Origin: Adiantum capillus-veneris | Taxonomy: Eukaryota > Streptophyta > Polypodiopsida > Polypodiales > Pteridaceae | Direction of reading: 5' to 3' | Assembly: GCA_014529385.2 (NCBI GenBank) | Contig: CM043944.1 | Span: 51,221,768 to 51,285,767 of the forward strand | Length of the DNA: 64,000 nt | In this document: piece by piece, positions 48,552 through 59,851 of the stretch | Layout: each line of letters starts with the position of its first letter | Numbering within the stretch: the first letter of the stretch is position 1 | Translations under genes and position numbers: made by a program | Notes under the pieces: generated by a model | The model's input: only the letters and a program-made list of their open reading frames with translations | What the model was told of the DNA's origin: nothing | Databases searched by the model: none

Positions 48552-48823
48552 ATTGGTATCAGAGTAGGTTGCATCCTCCCTGGCTTAGTCACTAGCTGCT
48601 CCAGTACATGCCTACTTACTTTTGGGCTCATTTCGGCCTCCGTTTCCACTACAGGTAGTACTGCACAGGCTATTTTGTCATTTTGTGCAAAGTTTCTGTC
48701 ACTGTCGTTTTTTGCATAATAGGTGCCTTACAGTCTTCTACGGTTTGTGCTATATAGCACATGTTGTTCCCAGTCCGTTTCTCCTATTTTCGAGCAGTTT
48801 TCACATCAGGTGCAGCATTTACC

Positions 48824-49783
48824 ATGGCTGACAACAACGCAGATGTCTTCAAGATGTTTGCTGTTGAGGATAGGTTGGATGGGGACAATTACCCTATGTG
48901 GGCTTATATGATGCAACACGTTCTTGTGTCAAAGGGTGTCTAGAATATTGTGCAGGGCATTGATGTACGTCCTGGTTTTGAGGATGTAGGCGATGTTGAG
49001 GATGTTGCAGTCTTGCTACTGTTAGAGTTGTTTTGCCTACGTCAGAACAATCTTGTTGGGATGTAAAGGATGTGTAGGCTCATGCATTGATTACGTTGTC
49101 TCTGAAGTGCACCATTGTTCCTCACATTTGTTCAGCAAAATCTGCAAAATAGGCTTGGGGATATTTTGGATGGTCTTTATGCAAGCCGCAATGAGGCTAA
49201 AATTGCTTTGCTGTGTAAAGAGTTGGAGTCGAAGATTATGCATGAGGAAGATGATATGGAAACTTTCCTTGCTAGTGTCAAGGATATCAATGAGCAACTT
49301 ATTTCTGCAGGTGAAGTCATTTCAGACAGTTCCCTTGTGCAGACTGTTCTTGATGCCTTACCAGATTCTTACCAGACTTCTGCTAGTACTTGGAGATTTA
49401 TGACCCAAGGAAATCCAGAATTTGTCAAGATTGATGCATTATGCACATTGCTATTGCAAGAGTCACTTTCCAAAAAAAACAAGACTAGACAGTGTGCAGT
49501 TGAACATGCTTTTATTGCTTCTCAAAGAAAGGGTGGTAACAGCAATGTAGCCACTTCTTATGGTTTTGCCACGAGTGGCAAAACTTTTGTTCCCAATGCT
49601 TCTGCTGGCAGCACTTCGTCTGGCAATTCTGGTGATAAGGGAAAAAAGAAGATGCGTTGCCATTATTGTAAAGCTAATGATCACTTCATCAAGCAGTGTC
49701 CTAAGTTGAAGGCCAAAGAGGCTGAGAAGAAAGAGGGTGGTTCCACTACAAATGCAGCCATTGTTGAGTCTTCTGTGAAATGA
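48824..49783 (+). pseudogene. Copia-1 gag
   Basis: Starts MADNNADVFKMFAVEDRLDG (ATG 48824). A TAG follows KGV at about 48942 and frame changes occur near 49005-49140; then NEAKIALLCKELESKIMHEE is open. The CCHC knuckle CHYCKANDHFIKQC lies near 49660. Copia-2 has the same gag without the early stops. Confidence 0.88.
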
Positions 49784-52700
49784 GACTGTGTTGTTGATGC
49801 AGATTCACATGTGTGGTATTTTGATAGTGGTGCTACAAAGCACATTACCTCACATCGTGAATTGTTTACCTCTCTCGAGTCTGTCCCTCATGGGAATTCA
49901 GTCACTTGTGTCAACAATGCCTCTTATTCGGTTCAGGAAGTTGGAAAGATTGTGCTTACTGCTGCAAATGGCAGTTCCTTCACACTTGTTGATGCACTTT
50001 ATGTACGTGGGATCAAGAAGAATCTCTTGTCTGTATCTGCACTTGCAGACTTGGACTTGTAGTAAAATTTGTGGATGACAGATGTACTGTTCATGATCTT
50101 AGTTTTGGTGATAAAATTGTTGCATTTGGCCTTTTGTGCGGTGGGCTGTATAAGCTCACTTTGTATGACAAGTGTGGACAAAATTTTGCAAATGCTGTTG
50201 CAGATTCAAGGGCTATTTCAGATGCAAAACTTTGGCATGCACGTTTTGGTCATCTGAATTTTGCCAGTTTGCTGCGTTTGCAGAAATTTGATATGGTTGC
50301 TTCTTTGCCAACTCTTGAAGCACCTGTCAAAAACATTTGTGAAGGCTATATTTTGGGTAAGATGTAGCGTTCTAAGTTTCCAAAGGATAGTTCAGTTTGG
50401 GCCACATGCAGGTTGCAGCTTGTGCATAGTGATGTTTGTGGGCCCATGCAAACTCCGTCCTTGGGCAATTACCTTTACTTCGTGACTTTCATTGATGATT
50501 ACTCCAAGCATGCATGGGCATTTCCACTTAAAGCGAAGTCCGAAGTTTTTATGTGCTTCATAATTTCTGGCTATGGCTGAAAATGTCTCGAAATGTACTA
50601 TGGGCACCCTCCATTCCGATCGAGGGGGGGAGTATATGTCTCATGAATTTAATGCACTTTTGGCTAGTCATGGGATAAAACACCAATGTACATTGCCTTA
50701 TACACCTCAGCAAAATGGTGTTGCTGAGAGGAAAAACAGGTCACTGACGGAAATGGCACTATGTATGGTCAAAAGTCAAGCTTTGCCGCATTCTTTTTGG
50801 CTTTGAGGCCATCATGTGTGCCACTGACAAAAATGGCACTATGTATGGTCAAAAGTCAAGCTTTGCCGCATTCTTTTTGGCTTGAGGCCATCATGTGTGC
50901 CACTTATGTACTTAACAGGTGTCCTACGAAAGCTTTGCAGTCTATTATTCCATATGAAGCATGGCATGATAGAAAGCCTTCTATTGAGCACATGCGTGTT
51001 TTTGGCTGTTTGGCATATGCTTTGGTGCCACAAACACAGCACAAGAAATTGGATGATAAGGCTGTCAAATGTATTTTTGTTGGTTATAGTGCCGAAAGCA
51101 AAGGTTACAGGTTGTATCATCTGCAAACAAAACGTATTTTGGTTTCACAGGATGTAGTGTTTGTGGAAGATTATGTTCAACCCTTGCTGTCATGTACTAG
51201 AGACAGTAATGTAAACTCACAAGACATTTATGACACTTTCTTGCCTCGTTTTGGTGGTGGAAATACAAATGTAAGTTACAATGAGGCAAATGTACAGCCT
51301 ACGAGGGTTTTTGAAAATGTTATAGATTAGCCTATTACTGATGCACATGTACATGATGTACTTGATGAGGAAAGGGCTGAAAATGAGCAGGCTAGAGGTA
51401 TGCCAAAATGGCTGGTGCACACTTTGCGTGACAATAAATTGGATGCACCTTTGTCTAGTCGTACTCGTTCAGGCTCTTGCCATGCATCTTATGCATTAGA
51501 TTGTTACGCTTTGGCTGTGTCTAGCTTACATGATGTTGAGGAGCCTCTGTCTTTTGATGAAGCACAGAATTCAGAAAATTGGATGGCTGCCATGCAATCA
51601 GAATATGATGCACTTATAGAAAATGACACATGGACTTTATATGATTTGCTTCCTTGCAAAAAGGCCATTGGTAAGAAATGGGTTTACAAGTTGAAACGCA
51701 AGCCGGATGGTGAGATCGATCACCATAAGGCTCGACTTGTTGCAAAGGGTTATGCACAGCAAAAAGGCATAGATTATGATGAGACTTTTGCTCCCACTTG
51801 TCGTATGACTACTGTGCGTTTTCTATGTGCATTGGCAACTCATTTTGGTTGGGATGTACATCAATCAGACATTGTTACTGCTTTCTTGAATGGTGATATA
51901 TTTGAGGAAGTTTATGTAACGGAGCCTCGCGGTTTTGCCATAAAAGGACAAGAGGAAAAAGTGTGCAAATGTGAGAAGGCTTTGTATGGGTTGAAGCAAT
52001 CTCCTCGTGCTTGGTATGAGAAAGTTGACACTCATTTGGTTAAACGAGGCTTTCATAACAGTCCAACATAAAGCACATTGTATGTAAAGCATGAGGGTGA
52101 TGTACTTCTCATTGTGGTTCTTTATGTCGATGATTTGCTGATCACTGGACCCAATGAGAGACATATTGCTGAATTTAAGGCTGATTTGATTGCTACTTTC
52201 AAGATGAAAGATTTGGGGCTGTTGCATCATTACTTGGGTATACAGTTTAAGCAATGTGATGGTGGTATTGCCTTGTGTCAGAAAAGTTACATAGAGACAT
52301 TGCTATGTAAGTTTGGACTTGAGGATTGAAAACCTATTGCCACTCCCATGGAAACAGGTTTGAAGTTGAGTCTACATGATGTTGGTGATCCCGTTGATGT
52401 CACTCTTTACCAAACTTCTGTTGGCTGCCTCATTTATGTATGCAACACGAGGCCAGATATTTAGTTTGCAGTCTCACAGGTCAGCCGATTTATGCATAGC
52501 CCAGGGTCTAAGCATTGGAAGGCTTTCAAGAGGATTTTTCGCTACCTTAGTGGCACTTTACATCTTGGCTTGTTTTATCCCAAGGGGGGATCATTGCTGC
52601 CAGACTTACATGCTTTTTCGGACTCATATTGGGCTAGTTGTTTTGACACGCAAGTGTCCACAAGTGGTTTTTGTTTCATTCTTGGTAGTTCATGTATATC

Positions 52701-53079
52701 ACGTTTGAGCAAGAAGCAACCTACTGTGGCCACTTCGAGTTGTGAGGCTGAGTATAGGGCAGTCTTCACAGCTATGGTTGAGTGTGTATGGTTCAGACAC
52801 CTTATGACTGATTTGGGTGTTGGACAGGACACTGCCAACACTATCTACACTGACAGTCAGAGCGCATTGGCAGTTGTGAGGGACCCAGTTTTTCATGCTC
52901 GCACAAAGCACATTGAGGTGCATTACCACTATGTCAGGGAGAGGCTCTCAGCAGGAGAGATCAGCTTGTCTTATGTGCCAACACAGGACAACCTTGCAGA
53001 TCTTTTCACAAAGGCATTGTCTTGTGAGAAGCTTGAAGATTTCCGCAAAGCTTTGGGCTTACTCCCCTTTGTGGATTGA
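49784..53079 (+). pseudogene. Copia-1 pol
   Basis: Protease VWYFDSGATKHIT (49811), GAG-pre-integrase LWHARFGHLNFASL, integrase LVHSDVCGPM ... FIDDYSKHAW ... LHSDRGGEY ... QQNGVAERKNR (third-acid motif present), RT AFLNGDIFEEVYV ... LYGLKQSPRAWY ... VVLYVDDLLITG, RNase H SSCEAEYRA ... TDSQSALAV. TAG or TGA stops fall near 50060, 50367, 51330, 52071 and 52329, and frame changes near 50550. At 50742-50901 an 80-bp segment is tandemly duplicated inside the integrase. Confidence 0.92.
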
Positions 53080-53154
53080 TCATGTCCTCAGGGCATGGCA
53101 CTTCCCTTTACTCATGTGCCAGCTCTCATTCACCGCATCACTCCAGAGGGGATT

Positions 53155-53352
53155 TGTTACCATATACATGTGGTAGTGATGTGTGTGAACACACTAGGAG
53201 GTTTTTTCTCCCGAGCATTGTATATACACCCATCACTCTAGGGCTATCTATCTTTCAATTGCATACTAAGTAACACGCTCTCTATTGTGTGCCTTGAGCT
53301 TCCTTCATCTTCTTCAAGTTGTGTGCGTTTCTCTGCAACCCTAAATCCAGCA
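53155..53352 (+). repeat. 3' LTR of Copia-1
   Basis: 198 bp, TGTTACCATATACATG...CCAGCA; shorter than the 5' LTR by an internal deletion of about 29 bp after CACACTAGGA. Confidence 0.95.
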
Positions 53353-54295
53353 GACCGTCTACAATTCAGAGGAACTTTGATCAGCAAAACTTTAACCAAA
53401 GTCAGAGACAACCTCAAAACCCAGGGAACTTTAGACCAGGCAACCCACCTTTTTTTTCAGAACGAACCGCTTGCCAACAATAACAACATCAACAATGGAA
53501 ATGTTAACCATCAATCTCGTCCAGGAGGAGGAGGAAATCACAGACCTCAAGGAAGACCTCAAGTTAACAGAGCTCAAGGTGCTCGAGGCAAAGGGAATCA
53601 AGCAAATGTGTATGTTCATGCTACAATTGAACACCAAGGAGTGAATGAACAATTTTTAGTGATTCAAACCCCAATGGAGTATCAAGGTAAACATTTTACC
53701 TTATTGATTGATTCTGGGAGTACACATTATTTCATATCTCCTATGTGCATCAGAAACATCATTTTGCATGAACACCTTGATACAGACCTTACAGTGCAAT
53801 TAGCTACAGGTAGGAAGGTTAAATCTTCTACTTCAATGGGTAACTTGGACTTTGTTTTTGGACCAGTTTCCCGTAGGCCATACAAAATGTTGGTACATGA
53901 ATCTGCGAAACTCAAGGAGAAACTAAACTTCTTGAACAAGGCTTCATTTGACTGAGTGTTTCTCCATGGAGTACTCCTGCTCTCTTTAATTGGAAGAGGA
54001 TTGATGAGTTACTTGACCGATTACATGGAGCTTATATCTTCACAAAAATTGATCTTAAGTCAGGGTATTACCAAATCCAAATCAAGGAGTAAGACATACC
54101 AAAGACAAGATTCAACACTCATTTTGGACATTATGAAATTACAATTATGCATTTTGGACTGACAAATAATCCTACAACTTTTAATCATCTTATGACCGAT
54201 GTGTTTCGAGAGCATCTTGATGATTTTGTTTTTGTCTTCTTTGATGATATCGTGGTTTACTCAAGAAACAAGGAAGAACATGCACAACATGTGTG

Positions 54296-56414
54296 ACCAG
54301 TACTTTAACTTCTCCGTCAAAATTAGCTATATGCTAAATGCACCTTCTTCAATGCCACTTTTATTTGCATGTTATGCATGCTCCCAAAATTGGGAAAAAA
54401 ATTGTTTTTTGCATATGTGTGAAGTTATGGTTTATGGTCGTCCTAAGGGTCCGGAGTTGTTTTGCATCATTTTTAGCGTGATGAAATGATATCACATAAT
54501 GTATGGAGCCTTATGGATAAATGTGGATGCCTCATGTGCATGGGTATGATTGCTTTCCACCTTTCCAGGTCAAAACTAACTCTATGTGTTAGAAGGGTGA
54601 AGTGCATATATGGTGCATCAACTTTTCATGATTAGATGTTGTCAAAAAATTGGGTTTTTATATCATATTTAGTTGCTGGTTTGACTTATTCTATGCATTA
54701 AACGCTCATGTCTTAAGGGCCACGTGTGTGGACTCCAATTGACTGCAATGGATATGTCAAAACTCCAAGTGTGGGAGTTGGTTCAGTGTGAATATGATTT
54801 GTGGTTAAGGACTGAGATCCCTCATGGAATGTGGTTGTAAATTTTATGGTGGAAGCCAGTGTGTCTCTTGGTTTTTTTTTTATATGGTTTTTGCAGCCAT
54901 GTTATGTTCTAAGGTGGTTATGCAAGATTGGTTGTGCCTCACCTCGAGTTGGGTAGAGTGTTCACCAGTGTGATGTGATCGGGTTATGGGTTATGGTTTG
55001 GAATTAGATCATGAAGTGATTTGGATGGTTTATGGTAGACATGTAAGGATAGAGACCATGTACAGTCTAGCTGCTTGGAAAAGATTGTCTATGCATAAAG
55101 AAGATGCTAATGTGATTGGACTCACGTGTTATGCTTCTCATGGTAGCATCACTACAAGACTAGGATCACCAATATTTCTTAGCCTTAGATAAAAGGGTCA
55201 TTGACCTAAGGCTTTGTTGGATCGAGGGTATTACCTATGTTTTCTTTTTTGTTAGGCTTATCTACACGGTTAGTGCATCATTTAGGTCTTTTTGCTTGTG
55301 GAAAACAATGTCCTACCATAGTTTTTGAGTGATTTAGGGGTTTGAGAATATCTCTTAAAGTGATCCAAAACATCCTTATAGATTCTCCTAACATCCTCAA
55401 ATAGAGAGGAGAACCAAGTACAATCATCTTTCCTCAAAACTTCCTCCAACATTTCTAAGCATTCCTCATCACCTATCATTCTGAAATTTGCTAGAAATAG
55501 CTCAACATACTTGTCACGCTCTTCAAAAAAGAAAGGATATTTTAATATTTGGCATTGGATCTCCATTGAAACAATTTCAAACTAAAAACACAATCCTTTA
55601 TTTTCCTTTCTTAAAAAAGTTAACGCACACCATGTTTTGCTAGGTTTCAATTTGTTCTAGAACAAGACAAAAACATGCACATCAAATGATCTAGGACAAG
55701 AGACAAGATAATGGGTTTTGATGATACAAAAATTTCTCCTACTCTTTGAGCATAGATCAATTTACTAGTTACAATGGTTATTCTGATGTGTGGTGTGAAA
55801 TGGAAGGAAAAAATCTCTATTCTTGGATCATTATCCATGGTCTATGCATGACCTAATGCTTCAAATAGAAAAAAACATATATATCTAAAATTAGGTCGTA
55901 CTTAATGAGAGGCCATATGAAAGGATTTACTAATATGTTTATTTTGGCTAACCTATGAGGCCCTAGAATTTTATGAATCACACATTGAAGTTGTAGCTTA
56001 GTACTAATAGTGATCTGTACCCTTTTCCTTGCAATAAGAATGAAAGGGTCATACAAATTTTTGTGATTTATGTAACCTACTTGATTATGCTAAAAACTTA
56101 GCATTTACACAATATGAAACAACAACATACCCAAAGCCCTCCTCAATGGGGGCACGAAAATTGAGGCCGTTTGGGGTGAGCGACAAGAGAACAACCTCTA
56201 AACACTCATGCGCTACTCAATTGGGACTGGGAAAAATCTCAAGCACATAGCACAACAGCAAACCCACAACCAAACCAAAACACAAAAAAGTGCACCTAGT
56301 TATGGGATGTGAACTAGGATGCAAGACATATTTTTTCATGACCAAGAAGAGGCACAACAAAACACATACAAGCAATCTCAGACAAAGACGTGCATCAAGT
56401 GGAGCAAGAATGAT

Positions 56415-56450
<36 letters not shown>

Positions 56451-58139
56451 CTTGTCTAATACCTAGTTTGCAACTTGCAAAGTGATGTTGTTTGTTATGG
56501 CGCTATCATGGAGCTTGCATAAAGTAGCCCAATGCTTAGTGAAAACAGTTCCATCACACACAGTGTCTTAGGGTTATGGGACACCTTTCACCACAATACC
56601 CTCTTACAATGAGAAGACACTAAAATGCTATCACAACAAGCTTAATTGACACAGCTTTAAGATATAAATCACCATGAATTTACCAAAGCATGTTGCAGAG
56701 GTGGAAGGAGGATATTTGAAATCCATTCACACCTTTGAAGCACCAAAATATCAACTTAGTGATAATTGAAGATCATGCAGTACAATAGTGATTTTGAGAT
56801 TTGGAACTCACACTCTCACTTGCTATGTGTGAGGTCCCCAACCCCGAGAAGATTGGGGCGACTTTATAGATGGCCTTCCTTTATTCTCCTTTTTCCGATG
56901 ACGCCCCCCTACTCCATTTCCACAAAGTAGAGATACAAGCAACAGAAGAGAGGAAGCCATCTATCCATCATATTTGTGGTTATAAGGGTCATATACCACA
57001 AAACAAGTCAATAAATCAAGGCTTCTTATAAAAACTACTTCCTAACATAAAGATGAAATCCCATTGACATATTTAAAATCCATAAACAACACCTTTTTCC
57101 CCACATTTAACAGGCCTCGCCGCCATCCATAAACCATAAATATGATATGAGACTTAGTGTAAACTAACTAGTAATCTTGTGAAAAGTACCTGACTACTCG
57201 ATCCATAGCTTTCAAGAGCACGTTGATTTGGGACATCTCGACTCTTGGCACAATGAGTCTCTAATTTCACTTCTATTAATAAGAGGAAGTGAAGAGTTTC
57301 ACTTCTATTAATAAGAGAAAGTGAAGAGTTTCTCGACTAATCGAGACCACCCATCCTTGACTGGCAACCTTAGCCAACCCCCACTTTCCACCCCACACTC
57401 ACACTTTTAGCTTGTTTTCTAATTACTACCACACTGTTTTACATATACAAAAATTGTTCCTTAATTAATTTCAGGCACAAGTTCTTTTATATACCCCTTC
57501 AAAAAATACCAAAACAATTCAAACAAGGCCTAATGAAGACAACCCTATATTTCAACAAAAACAACTTTTCCAATTTATTATGAGTTTGCCGCTACCTGCG
57601 GACTTCCTCTGTCTAACCAAGAGAGCCTTTGCAAAGGATTTATTTTCTAACCGTGAATTATGCAACCTTTCCATCCCGCTAACTACGAGGCATCCTGCTA
57701 CCTACAAGGCATCTTGCTAACCGCCAGGCATCCCGCTACCTGCGAGGCATCCCACTACCCGCGAGGCATCCCGCTAACCGTGAGAAACAAAAGAGAGCCA
57801 ATAACCTTAGCTTAATCTCCGCTAACCGCGGAATCACCTCGCTGCCGCGAGGAGCAAAAGATATTCTTTCAACAATTCTTCACTTTAAATGATTCTTCAA
57901 CGTGATCAACCAACTCTTTATATCAGCCAGTATCAACTTATCAAACAATCACACTTTATCGCAATAACAATTTAACAAACAGTGATAGTTTATCAACCAG
58001 TTCTTTCACTAATCTATGAAAATATATGCTTGTTTTTTGTGATAGAATCACGTTTCTTGGACAGTTTAAGGGAATCGCTATGCTTAGCTTCCCAAGTCAA
58101 CATGAATAGCAATGTAGAATTATAATTTTGTCTTACCGG
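54296..58139. other. No convincing gene; short ORF and GA microsatellite
   Basis: AT-rich sequence. A 94-codon minus-strand frame at 55282-55566 (EERDKYVELFLANFRMIGDE, ECLEMLEEVLRKDD) has amphipathic helical character but no known domain; probably chance or an old exon. A (GA)n run lies at 56417-56446. Confidence 0.45.
57686..57780. repeat. 19-bp minisatellite, five copies
   Basis: Five 19-bp units of the form CGAGGCATCCCGCTACCTG with 1-4 changes each, plus a partial unit before them (57672-57685). Related CGCTAACCGCG words continue to about 57860. Confidence 0.88.
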
Positions 58140-58317
58140 ATTAGAGACATGTTTGATTACATCCCGTGTTTGAGGTTGGATAGCTTTGACTTCTTCCACA
58201 ACCAATATATCCGCTTCAGCAATGTTTGGAATAGATGATACCTTCTTTTGCACCTTCCTTGGAGGTGGAGTGACATGAGCGTCCTTCGAAATTCGAGTCA
58301 CTCGCTTCAGGGCCATC
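58140..58317 (-). pseudogene. Possible first coding exon beside Copia-2
   Basis: ATG at 58315-58317 (MALKRVTRISKDAHVTPPPR), open to a GTAAGA donor at about 58137 (VIKHVSNP). Not recognised. The 5' LTR of Copia-2 begins only 5 bp upstream of the ATG, so any former promoter or 5' UTR is displaced. The next exon was not identified. Confidence 0.35.
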
Positions 58318-58322
58318 GTATC

Positions 58323-58550
58323 TGCTACCATATACATGTGGTAGTGATGTGTGTGAACACACTAGGACCGCCGGGGCATTTTTTCCCTCTTTAGGAGGAT
58401 TTTTTCCCATGTGCATTGTATATACGCCCATCACTCTATGGCTATCTATCTTTCCATTGCACACTAAGTAACACACTCTCTGTTGTATGCCTTGAGCTTC
58501 CTTCGTCTTCTCCAAGCTGTGTGTGTTTCTCTGCAACCCTAATTCCAACA
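58323..58550 (+). repeat. 5' LTR of Copia-2
   Basis: 228 bp, TGCTACCATATACATG...TTCCAACA, over 90% like the 5' LTR of Copia-1. Confidence 0.93.
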
Positions 58551-58885
58551 ATTGGTATCAGAGCAGGTCACGTCCTCCCGAGCTTAGTCGCCAGCTGCTC
58601 CAGCACACGCCTGCTCACTTTCTCCGATTTCAGTGAGCTTTGGCGAGCGATCGCAGGTCGACAAAAATTTTGAGAATTTTGATTTGGGCTCGTTTCGGCC
58701 TCCGTTTCCACAACAGGCAGTACTGCACAGGCTATTTCGTCATTTTGTGCAGAATTTTTGTCACTGCCATTTTCTGCATAACATGTGCCTTATAGTCTTC
58801 TACGGTTTGTGTTATATATCACAGGTTGTTCCCGCTTCGTTGCTCCTATTTTCGGGCAGTTTTCACATCAGGTGCAGCATTTACC

Positions 58886-59568
58886 ATGGTTGACAACAAC
58901 AACACAGATGTGTTCAAGATGTTTGCTGCTGAGGACAGGTTGGATGGGGACAACTACCCTATGTGGGCTTATATGATGCAACATGTTCTTGTGTCAAAGG
59001 GTGTCTGGAACATTGTGCAGGGCATTGATGTACGTCCTGGTTCTGAGGATGTAGGTGATGTTGAGGATGTTGCAGGTCTTGCTGCAAGGATTGCAACTGC
59101 TAGAGTTGTTTTGCCTACGGTAGAACAAGCTCGTTGGGATGTTAAGGATGCGCAGGCTCATGCATTGATTGCGTTGTCTGTGAAGCGCACCATTGTTCCT
59201 CACATCCATTCAACAAAATCTGCAAAACAGGCTTGGGATATTCTAGCAGGTCTTTATGCAAGCCGCAATGAGGCTAAAATTGCTTTGCTGCGTAAAGAGC
59301 TGGAGTCGAAGATTATGCATGAGGAAGATGATATGGACACTTTCCTTGCTGGTGTCAAGGATATCAATGAGCAGCTTATTTCTGCAGGTGAAGTCATTTC
59401 AGATAGTTCCCTTGTGCAGATTGTTCTTGATGCCTTACCAGATTCCTACCAGACTTTTGCTAGTACTTGGAGACTTATGATCCAAGGAAATCCTGAAGTT
59501 GTCAAGTTTGATGCATTATGCACATTGCTGTTGCAAGAGTCACATTCCAGGACTAGGCAGCGTGCAAT
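58886..59568 (+). pseudogene. Copia-2 gag, open but truncated by insertion
   Basis: From ATG 58886 (MVDNNNTDVFKMFAAEDRLD) the frame is open through SAKQAWDILAGLYASRNEAK and FASTWRLMIQGNPEVVKFDA to TRQRAI, where the Copia-3 LTR begins. The frame continues into the LTR to 59653 by chance. The CCHC knuckle seen in Copia-1 is lost to the insertion. Confidence 0.88.
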
Positions 59569-59762
59569 TGTGAAGGAGTACGAGCGGAAGTGCGACGCGA
59601 GAGAGAGTGCGAGAAGAAGAGCACGACGATATGGTGAACTCGCTCTATTGTAATGTGTAGAGCATAGTGAGTTCTTATTAGGTTTTTACAAAACAACATG
59701 TGTACATACCTGGTGGCCCGCCCACTTACCTGGGCGACCACATTGGGCTTTATACCCCAACA
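59569..59762 (-). repeat. 3' LTR of Copia-3
   Basis: 194 bp; on the minus strand TGTTGGGGTATAAAGCCC...CTCCTTCACA. Confidence 0.88.
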
Positions 59763-59851
59763 ACCTCCCACTTAAAGTCCAATGTGGTACTTTAAGTGTG
59801 AGAGAAGCTACTATACAAGCTAATATACAAGAGATGTAGAGAAGTGATGTA

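Larger units (their letters stand above)
48325..53352 (+). mobile_element. Copia-1: complete Ty1/copia element, inactive
   Basis: LTRs at 48325-48551 and 53155-53352, TSD GACCG at 48320-48324 and 53353-53357, PBS TGGTATCAGAGT at 48554-48565, polypurine tract CCAGAGGGGATT before the 3' LTR. Domain order gag, protease, integrase, RT, RNase H. Stops, frameshifts and an 80-bp duplication disable it. Confidence 0.95.
47469..54295 (+). mobile_element. Second Ty3/gypsy element, split by Copia-1
   Basis: Gag reads from ATG 47469 (MHPRGNAATANT) through AKHWWREHYIENNVDLNATT and FMAGLHNPMKTRLESL to a repetitive NFRNF tail that stops at 48324. After Copia-1 it continues in frame at 53358 (STIQRNFDQQNFNQ), then has a protease site (LLIDSGSTHYFIS, near 53706) and an RT fragment at 53975-54295 ([22 protein letters not shown]). 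Protease and RT are joined by a large internal deletion and the RT ends abruptly. No LTRs were recognised. Multiple stops show it was already decaying. Confidence 0.8.
58323..59568 (+). mobile_element. Copia-2: 5' part of a Copia-1 relative, cut by Copia-3
   Basis: 5' LTR 58323-58550 and PBS TGGTATCAGAGC at 58553-58564, then gag until 59568, where Copia-3 is inserted in the opposite orientation. The remainder should lie beyond the right edge. It is less decayed than Copia-1. Confidence 0.9.
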
